From Lentimicrobiaceae bacterium (GTDB lineage: Bacteria > Bacteroidota > Bacteroidia > Bacteroidales > WCHB1-69): a DNA stretch of 5,051 bases. The translations under genes and the position numbers were made by a program. The DNA is taken from the NCBI GenBank assembly GCA_009787485.1, contig WQWP01000149.1:1-5051 (forward strand), in the 5' to 3' direction. Under the pieces are notes generated by a model, which was given only the letters and a program-made list of their open reading frames with translations, was not told the DNA's origin and did not search any database. Positions 1 through 5,051 of this stretch are shown here, piece after piece (within the stretch, counting starts at the first letter, position 1; each line of letters begins with the position of its first letter).

Positions 1-479
1 ATAAGACCAATTGCTTCGCCTTTGATATATCCCTTCATTTCGTCTGTCATATCTTCTACTTTATCAATATTTTCATAAACTATAAAAGAAGATCTGATAT
101 ATTCCCAGGTTTGGGGCATACAGTCAGCTCCGGCTGTTCCGGAATCTTCATTTGTTGGCTGAGCTCCAACCGGACTCAAACCCACATTATTAATGGTATA
201 TACTGAATGCCAGGCTGAACCTCTACAACATTCACCAGATATACTTCTTAATGTGGAGTGCCGTAGTCCTATACCGGTGGGCCATCCATGCTTTAGAACT
301 TCGCGATAGCACCAAAACAATGCTCTTTGAGCATTTTCGGTGGTAGAAAATACTGCGTCTATATCGACAGTACCGGAGGTATCCGGTTTTTCCAAAAAAC
401 GATCAACTAAATCGTCAATACAGGAGTTAAATCCTATTAACAATATTACAATGATTGGAATAAATAATATCTTTTTCAT
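1..479 (-). CDS. SusD/RagB-family glycan-binding outer-membrane lipoprotein, N-terminal part (cut by left window edge)
   Basis: The frame stays open from an ATG at 477-479 to base 1, giving about 159 residues of a protein family that is usually 500-600 residues long; the stop lies outside. The N-terminus is a lipoprotein signal: MKK, a hydrophobic run (residues 4-16), then GFNSC with the presumed lipidated Cys at residue 20. After it comes the family-typical opening IDDLVDRFLEKPD. Residues 38-60 (VDIDAVFSTTENAQRALFWC and on) match the first helix, and residues 125-159 (WEYIRSSFIVYENIDKVEDM, then a KGYIKGEAIGL helix) match the N-terminal helical (SusD-like/TPR) region. Family members sit on the cell surface as a lid on the SusC barrel and bind oligosaccharides. 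The gene starts 14 bases after the susC-like stop, as expected for an obligate pair. The visible mature part has four further cysteines (57, 84, 85, 120), which looks high for this family. Family assignment is firm; ligand specificity is not visible. Confidence 0.93.
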   Translation of the reverse strand, partial: MKKILFIPIIVILLIGFNSCIDDLVDRFLEKPDTSGTVDIDAVFSTTENAQRALFWCYREVLKHGWPTGIGLRHSTLRSISGECCRGSAWHSVYTINNVGLSPVGAQPTNEDSGTAGADCMPQTWEYIRSSFIVYENIDKVEDMTDEMKGYIKGEAIGL

Positions 480-493
480 GATGAATCTATTTT
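480..493 (-). other. susC-susD intergenic junction without Shine-Dalgarno
   Basis: On the coding strand the 14 bases between the transporter stop (TAA) and the SusD-like ATG read AAAATAGATTCATC. There is no GGAGG-like motif; the leader is A/T-rich, as is usual for Bacteroidota translation starts. The short gap has no room for a promoter or terminator, so the two genes are inferred to be co-transcribed and probably translationally linked. Confidence 0.6.
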
Positions 494-3400
494 TTAAAAT
501 TGAACATTAAACCCAAAAACCATTGTCCGGGTGAGTGGGAATAGATAAGTAGCCTGGTCTCGTTGCTCCGGATCTACGCCAAGATCTCTCATGTGGTTTA
601 TAAATGAATAGAGGTTGTTTCCACTGGCATAAATTCGGAAAGAAGACATTCCTGCAGCTTGCATAAAGCGTTTTGTGGAAGGGAATGTGTATCCAACTTC
701 TGCGTTTTTAAGTTTGAAAAAATTATTTGATCTCAACCAAAAGTCGCTTGACACAAAGTTATGGTCAGAAGTAGCAGCATCAAAAGTGGCTCGTGGATAA
801 GTGATTTTTTCGCCGGCAGCTGCTTTTTCGGGTGTCCATCGACCATCGTACTGCCATTGGAACGCATTTCCTGCCCGTTTAAAGAAAGGAACAGCTATTT
901 CATTGCTTATGTAAAACGAACCATTAACAGTACCATTGAACAACAATCTTATATCAAAGCCTTTATAATTAAAACCGGTTCTAAAACTATATTGATATTC
1001 GGGTCTGTTAGGATAACCTATTGGTGCGCGGTCTTTGTCGTCAATTAACCCATCGCCGTTTATATCTATATATCTTATATCTCCAATTGTACTTCTATTG
1101 CTATTTAAAGTGTTGAATGGACGACTGCTGAGTTCTTCAGGTGTATTGTAAAAACCGTCGCTTTTTAAACCAAATCTTTGTCCAATGCTATGTCCGGTTG
1201 CATTCATCCACGGGTATGGATTTGGAGCTTCAGCCCTGTATATTACTTTATTTCGGGCGTAACTTACATGGCTATCAAAAAAGTAACTGAAATCGCCTGT
1301 TTTATCTTTCCAGCCCAGTGCTATTTCATAACCTTTGTTTTCTGTTTTTCCCACATTTCCGGGCGGAACACTCCAAGCCGGAACACCAAAAACAACCGGA
1401 ATAATTCCCAAAGTGGTAAGAATATTGTCGCGTTCTTCATTAAACAGGTCTAAAACTAACGATAATTTATCTTTAATAAAACGAGTCTCAATACCTATGC
1501 CTCGTTTTACCGACTTTTCCCAAGTAATGTTAGGATTTCCCAAGCTTGCTTCGTTTGCACCGATGTAATACGGATTAGTAACACTGCCATCCGAATTACC
1601 CAACCAATAACCCCCTGTGTATATATTAAATGTACTGGGAAAAAATAAATATCTTCGCCCCGTATCTCCCAACAGGTCGTTGCCAACAACGCCATACGAA
1701 CCGCGAACCTTAAAGAATGTTAACCAATCGTTTTTAGGAAAAAAAGGTTCGTTGGTTGGTACCCATCCGGCTGAAAAAGCTGGAAAAAATCCAAAACGAT
1801 TTCCTACTTCAAATTGTTCTGTACCGTTGTAGCCCATATTGAACTCGACCATATATCGCTGCCCGTAGTCATAAGTAAAACGTCCAACCAATCCTAAAAT
1901 GCCGGAAGGCGTATTGTTAGAGTCGCCAGGCATTGTATATTTCGATGCTTTACCTAAGAATAACACGCCTACACTATGCTCATCAAATGTTCCATCATAG
2001 TAAATTCCTGCGTCAATATACAATTTGTTCCAACTGTCGCGCCCCCATGAATCAAAACTGTCAGTACCTCTGCTACCGCCAAAATATTCCATTGTCATAG
2101 GGTTTTCAACACCTCTCCGCATTGTATAAGTAGGTATTGAATATCTTCTTACAACATACCTGTTGTAGTTATCCTGATAGTTTAAAGTTGTCTGTATGCT
2201 TAAACCATTTACTATATATGGCATCACATGCTTCAATTTAATAGTATTGTCAAGCAGAGTGTTATAAAATGTTGCCGTTCCCGCTGTCAATAAATTGTAT
2301 ATAGGATTTTGACCGCCTATACCGCTATCAGTTCTTCGTGCCAATTCATTTTGAACCGTTCCTGATGGTGCGCTATAACCGCTAATCAAGCGTCCGTCGA
2401 CAATTCCTGGGCAATTGAACGGCGTTGCATCATAAATATATTGCATAAGTATTTTATAACGTTCGTGCAAATTGTATGGATCCCAGTGGGCGCCAGCTCC
2501 CTGGCGGGTGCCAAATTGTCCCGATATATTTACTGAAAGGGTTGTATTTTTAATAATATCAATATCTACATTTGCCCTGAAATTATACCTTGAGAACCGT
2601 GAACCGGTGCCGGCATCGTAATATTTATAGTCTTTGATAATACTTTCCTGACTTAAATAACCCAATGAGGCATAGTATTTGACTTTATCTGTTCCTCCTG
2701 AAATATTGACGTTTGTTTGCCATTGTGGAGCCAATCTGCCGAAAACTGCCGAGAACCCGTCTCTACTTCCGTAATACAAAGCAGGAGTGTTAAACAGCGC
2801 TTCTTTTTGTTCGTAAGAGTAATGTGGATATAACAAGTTAATTTCATCCATAGTAAAATCCTTGTTATTCTTAAATTTCCACAGGTCGTCTTCAGTGTAT
2901 AAATAATTTGAGAAGTGTGCAGTTCCCAGAAAACTGTTCATTTCGTTGTGTATTCCTTCATTTCTGAACATTGCCCAATCGTATGAGCTAAGCCCCTGTT
3001 GATAGGCAGCGGCTTGGGTAAGTCCAAAATTACCCGAAACACTTACTTTGGGTTTACCAACACTACCTCTTTTTGTGGTAATTATAATAACACCATTCGC
3101 TCCTCTAATTCCATAAACAGCTGTTGACGAAGCATCCTTTAATATACTTATTCCCAAAATATCATTAGGGTCGATGTTATTAAATGCTGTAAATGCTTGT
3201 TCGGCTGCCTGCTCAACTCCATCAATCACAATTAGTGGTTGTGAGTTACCATAAGTTGCAACACCACGAATAGTAATCGCTGCTGCATCTAATCCGGGTT
3301 CTCCGGTAGTTGTGATAGCGCTTAAGCCGGGAGTAATACCAACAAGAGCGCTTGATATGTTCGAAACAGGAGCAGCAAGCACATCGCTGCCTGAAACAAC

Positions 3401-3805
3401 CGAAATAGCTCCAGTTACATTGACGCGCCGCTGAGTAGCAAAAGCTGTTACAACTACTTCTTCCATTTCTAACGTGTCGTCAACCATTACTGTATTAATG
3501 ATCGTTCGCCCCAACAATTCAATTTCTATTGTTTTCGAACCAATCATCGAAAAAACAAGAGTAGCGTTTGTTGAAACCGACGATAACGTATAGTTGCCGT
3601 TAATATCGGTTACTGTTCCTATGGAAGTGTTCTTCACTCTCACAGTAACACCGGGCATGGTCTCTCCATTTGAATCTGTAACATTTCCGCTCACAGATAT
3701 ATTAGATTGACCTAAAACAGTTTGCGCGGATAAAGCACAAACCAACAAAGTAAGCCACATCCGGCAAGATGTAACATACAAAAGGTTCATAAATTTAACT
3801 TTCAT
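494..3805 (-). CDS. SusC/RagA-family TonB-linked outer-membrane transporter (complete, 1103 aa)
   Basis: Imports glycan oligosaccharides across the outer membrane together with the SusD-like partner. In order: a Sec signal peptide (residues 1 to about 32, hydrophobic core 17-31, likely cleavage before Q33); a carboxypeptidase-regulatory-like Ig-type domain at about 36-117 (SVSGNVTDSNGETMPGVTV, then GTVTDINGNYTL); a likely TonB-box segment EEVVVTAFATQ (115-125); the plug domain at about 126-247, with the family signature NNIDPNDILGISILKDASST and YGIRGANGVIIITTKRG; then a beta-barrel to the C-terminus, which ends in FGFNVQF with the terminal Phe typical of outer-membrane barrels. An acidic loop DINGDGLIDDKD at 914-925 resembles the Ca-binding-like loop common in SusC proteins. 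There is no STN domain before the Ig-type domain, so the protein itself gives no sign of ECF-sigma/anti-sigma signalling. Length is slightly above the usual 1000-1050 residues. ATG at 3803-3805 is chosen because it follows the upstream stop closely and gives a basic n-region (MKVK); the ATG at residue 6 (3788-3790) is possible. Substrate is inferred from the adjacent GH26 gene only. Confidence 0.97.
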   Translation of the reverse strand: MKVKFMNLLYVTSCRMWLTLLVCALSAQTVLGQSNISVSGNVTDSNGETMPGVTVRVKNTSIGTVTDINGNYTLSSVSTNATLVFSMIGSKTIEIELLGRTIINTVMVDDTLEMEEVVVTAFATQRRVNVTGAISVVSGSDVLAAPVSNISSALVGITPGLSAITTTGEPGLDAAAITIRGVATYGNSQPLIVIDGVEQAAEQAFTAFNNIDPNDILGISILKDASSTAVYGIRGANGVIIITTKRGSVGKPKVSVSGNFGLTQAAAYQQGLSSYDWAMFRNEGIHNEMNSFLGTAHFSNYLYTEDDLWKFKNNKDFTMDEINLLYPHYSYEQKEALFNTPALYYGSRDGFSAVFGRLAPQWQTNVNISGGTDKVKYYASLGYLSQESIIKDYKYYDAGTGSRFSRYNFRANVDIDIIKNTTLSVNISGQFGTRQGAGAHWDPYNLHERYKILMQYIYDATPFNCPGIVDGRLISGYSAPSGTVQNELARRTDSGIGGQNPIYNLLTAGTATFYNTLLDNTIKLKHVMPYIVNGLSIQTTLNYQDNYNRYVVRRYSIPTYTMRRGVENPMTMEYFGGSRGTDSFDSWGRDSWNKLYIDAGIYYDGTFDEHSVGVLFLGKASKYTMPGDSNNTPSGILGLVGRFTYDYGQRYMVEFNMGYNGTEQFEVGNRFGFFPAFSAGWVPTNEPFFPKNDWLTFFKVRGSYGVVGNDLLGDTGRRYLFFPSTFNIYTGGYWLGNSDGSVTNPYYIGANEASLGNPNITWEKSVKRGIGIETRFIKDKLSLVLDLFNEERDNILTTLGIIPVVFGVPAWSVPPGNVGKTENKGYEIALGWKDKTGDFSYFFDSHVSYARNKVIYRAEAPNPYPWMNATGHSIGQRFGLKSDGFYNTPEELSSRPFNTLNSNRSTIGDIRYIDINGDGLIDDKDRAPIGYPNRPEYQYSFRTGFNYKGFDIRLLFNGTVNGSFYISNEIAVPFFKRAGNAFQWQYDGRWTPEKAAAGEKITYPRATFDAATSDHNFVSSDFWLRSNNFFKLKNAEVGYTFPSTKRFMQAAGMSSFRIYASGNNLYSFINHMRDLGVDPEQRDQATYLFPLTRTMVFGFNVQF

Positions 3806-3825
3806 AAAAAACAGGTATTAAAAAT
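3806..3825 (-). other. GH26-susC intergenic junction without Shine-Dalgarno
   Basis: Twenty bases separate the GH26 stop (TAA, 3826-3828) from the susC-like ATG. The coding strand reads ATTTTTAATACCTGTTTTTT: A/T-rich, with no Shine-Dalgarno motif and no inverted repeat able to act as a terminator. It is too short for an independent Bacteroidota-type promoter unless that promoter lies inside the GH26 reading frame. This supports one operon running from the hydrolase into the transporter pair. Confidence 0.6.
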
Positions 3826-5051
3826 TTATTCATACATATTAAATGGTATATCTGCGCTAAATATGGTTATAGGGTCTTCATAAAACTCCATAAAATTGGG
3901 AGTTGAAGGATGTCCAATCCAAGGTCCGAAAAAATGAGTATCATTTAATCTGGTACCAACATATTTATTTCTCCACATTATAACCATGCTGACAGCGCTA
4001 CCTTTTGCCTGCTTCGTTGTTTTTAATGGTTCTAACATTTGCACTGTCCAATAATTCACATCTGCTGATCCGGTCATATTTTCATTCCATCCGATTCCTG
4101 TTATTCCTGTTTCGGTAACGCCAACAGGAATTCCTTTTTCCTTACCTATATCGACAATAACACTCAAATTACGTCGATAACCTGCAGTATTATGCCAATG
4201 GTAGCAATCCATGCCCAGAAAATCTACCCATTCATCTCCGGGCCAACGGAATAAAAATCGATTCCTTGTGCCTGGGGTTCCGTAATCTCCGTCCATTTGC
4301 GGAGATATGGCGTACAAGAAGTTGCGAACACCCTTTATGTCACGAAGGTATTCTATAGTCCATCTCCAAAGATCAATAAATTCTGCCTGAGTAGCGCATC
4401 GAGATCCCCACCACGACCACTCTTGCGTATGTTCGTGGTACGGACGGAACAAAACAGGTATTAATGTTCCGGAAGGGTCTTTTAAATTATTGGCAAAATC
4501 TGCAACACGATCAAGCCAAATTTTATATCTGGTATTAATATTGCTTCCTTCAGTTAATATTTGCTTCACAACAGTATTGTTTGAATTATCCCATGCACTT
4601 CCTCCTGTTAACGGATTATTAATGTGGATACATGCTGTTATAACTTCACCTCTCGACCATGCTTCAAGGATACATCTGCGACGAAGGGCAATGTCGGTGG
4701 CAGATGGTCTTCCATACAAACTGGTAGTCCTGCCATCCATTATTTCTGCAAAATCGGTGCTGAATACTGCCGGAAAATCACCACAAATTTCCTTTACGTC
4801 TGAGCGTCCCGATACATCATACCATTCCCTGCCATACATCAAGGAATTATGATGTCCAAACATAGTTCCAATATCTTGTATTCTCAACAAATTTCGAAAT
4901 AAAGCTTTAGTTTCTTTTGTTGCAAACCTGTCTACAACTTTTAGTTCAGGTTCGTGAATGAAATAAACCCTGACGAGGCAAGTCGCTGTTTTGGCGCCAT
5001 CATCAGTGGTAACTGTTATGGTAGTTGTTCCCTCGCTAACAGCTGTTATGA
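3826..5051 (-). CDS. GH26 glycoside hydrolase, probable beta-1,4-mannanase, with N-terminal Big_2 domain (5' end beyond right window edge)
   Basis: Probably cleaves beta-1,4-mannosidic bonds in a mannan-type polysaccharide. The frame is open to the right edge and gives 407 visible residues. Residues 1-28 are the end of a Big_2 Ig-like domain; a short linker (EPELKVVDRFATKETKALFR) leads into the GH26 domain, which fills the rest. Hallmarks include FGHHNSLMYG at the start of the catalytic domain. VLFRPYHEHTQEWSWWG carries the acid/base Glu of the His-Glu pair (codon 4432-4434). VDFLGMDCYHWH follows, then IPVGVTETGITGIGW with the nucleophile Glu (codon 4111-4113), and a VIMWRNKY segment. The two Glu are 107 residues apart, close to the 108 between E212 and E320 of Cellvibrio japonicus Man26A. 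A TTG at 4888-4890 could be mistaken for the start, but homologous sequence continues upstream in frame, so the real start and the expected signal peptide or lipobox are outside the window. The stop is 20 bases before the susC-like gene. GH26 also holds beta-1,3-xylanases and lichenase-type enzymes, so the mannan substrate is likely but not proven. Confidence 0.92.
   Translation of the reverse strand, partial: ITAVSEGTTTITVTTDDGAKTATCLVRVYFIHEPELKVVDRFATKETKALFRNLLRIQDIGTMFGHHNSLMYGREWYDVSGRSDVKEICGDFPAVFSTDFAEIMDGRTTSLYGRPSATDIALRRRCILEAWSRGEVITACIHINNPLTGGSAWDNSNNTVVKQILTEGSNINTRYKIWLDRVADFANNLKDPSGTLIPVLFRPYHEHTQEWSWWGSRCATQAEFIDLWRWTIEYLRDIKGVRNFLYAISPQMDGDYGTPGTRNRFLFRWPGDEWVDFLGMDCYHWHNTAGYRRNLSVIVDIGKEKGIPVGVTETGITGIGWNENMTGSADVNYWTVQMLEPLKTTKQAKGSAVSMVIMWRNKYVGTRLNDTHFFGPWIGHPSTPNFMEFYEDPITIFSADIPFNMYE
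4966..5051 (-). other. C-terminal end of a bacterial Ig-like (Big_2) domain within the GH26 protein
   Basis: In the GH26 frame, the first visible residues read ITAVSEGTTTITVTTDDG, followed by AKTATCLVRV. The pattern of A-x-x-x-G-x-x-x-I-T-V-T-T-x-D-G then a final beta strand ending in V-x-V is the typical last third of a Big_2 domain. Such domains often act as spacers or as carbohydrate- or surface-binding modules in exported Bacteroidota enzymes. Only the final strands are in the window, so the number of Ig-like repeats upstream is unknown. Confidence 0.75.

Noticed and set aside
761..1832. Several short plus-strand open frames (61-95 codons) and one short minus-strand frame inside the susC-like gene
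   Set aside because: All overlap the intact 1103-residue transporter in other frames and show no family motifs.
2491..2506. A GC-rich inverted repeat CGCCAG-CTCC-CTGGCG
   Set aside because: It is a 6-bp stem inside the transporter coding sequence with no T-tract; it is explained by codons for G-T-R-Q-G-A-G-A and is likely chance.
2653..2847. A 64-codon minus-strand frame overlapping the susC-like gene
   Set aside because: It is a frame-shifted shadow of the transporter, whose own frame is uninterrupted here.
3764..3775. Lipobox-like VTSC (residues 11-14) in the SusC-like signal peptide
   Set aside because: The hydrophobic core follows this Cys instead of preceding it, and an Arg comes next. 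The protein is a C-terminal-Phe barrel, so ordinary Sec cleavage near residue 32 fits better.
3788..3790. Alternative ATG start for the SusC-like gene at Met6
   Set aside because: The upstream ATG supplies two lysines for the signal-peptide n-region; neither start has a Shine-Dalgarno motif, so Met6 remains possible but less likely.
4490..4852. A 120-codon plus-strand open frame antisense to the GH26 gene
   Set aside because: It lies wholly inside the strongly supported GH26 coding sequence, has no recognisable domain, and its composition is that of a reverse-frame shadow.
1..5051. CRISPR arrays, tRNA or rRNA genes, insertion sequences, direct-repeat arrays
   Set aside because: None was seen by eye: coding sequence covers nearly all of the window and no repeated unit or transposase motif appears.

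Overview
The window is the inside of a polysaccharide utilisation locus (PUL) from a member of the Bacteroidota, most likely the order Bacteroidales; the genus cannot be told from this sequence. The evidence is a SusC-type TonB-dependent transporter followed at once by a SusD-type lipoprotein, an A/T-rich genome style, and gene starts with A/T-rich leaders instead of a Shine-Dalgarno sequence. All genes lie on the minus strand, so they read from right to left.

In reading order: (1) 5051 to 3826 is the 3' part of a glycoside hydrolase family 26 (GH26) gene, probably an endo-beta-1,4-mannanase or related mannan-degrading enzyme. Its visible N-terminus is the end of a bacterial Ig-like (Big_2) domain, and its true start lies beyond the right edge. 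(2) After 20 bases, 3805 to 494 is a complete 1103-residue SusC/RagA-family outer-membrane transporter. (3) After 14 bases, 479 to 1 is the 5' part of a SusD/RagB-family glycan-binding lipoprotein, cut by the left edge after about 159 residues. No stretch without a gene exceeds 20 bases, and I see no promoter or terminator between the genes, so they look like one transcription unit.

The likely joint role is as follows. The GH26 enzyme, probably exported and possibly surface-anchored, cuts a beta-mannan-type glycan. The SusD protein captures the oligosaccharides at the cell surface, and the SusC barrel imports them into the periplasm with energy from TonB. The substrate is inferred from the GH26 family only.

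I found no new kind of system here. The points worth a second look are the gene order (hydrolase directly before susC), the Big_2-GH26 fusion whose start is easily misannotated at a TTG codon, the cysteines in the SusD-like protein, and its non-consensus lipobox.
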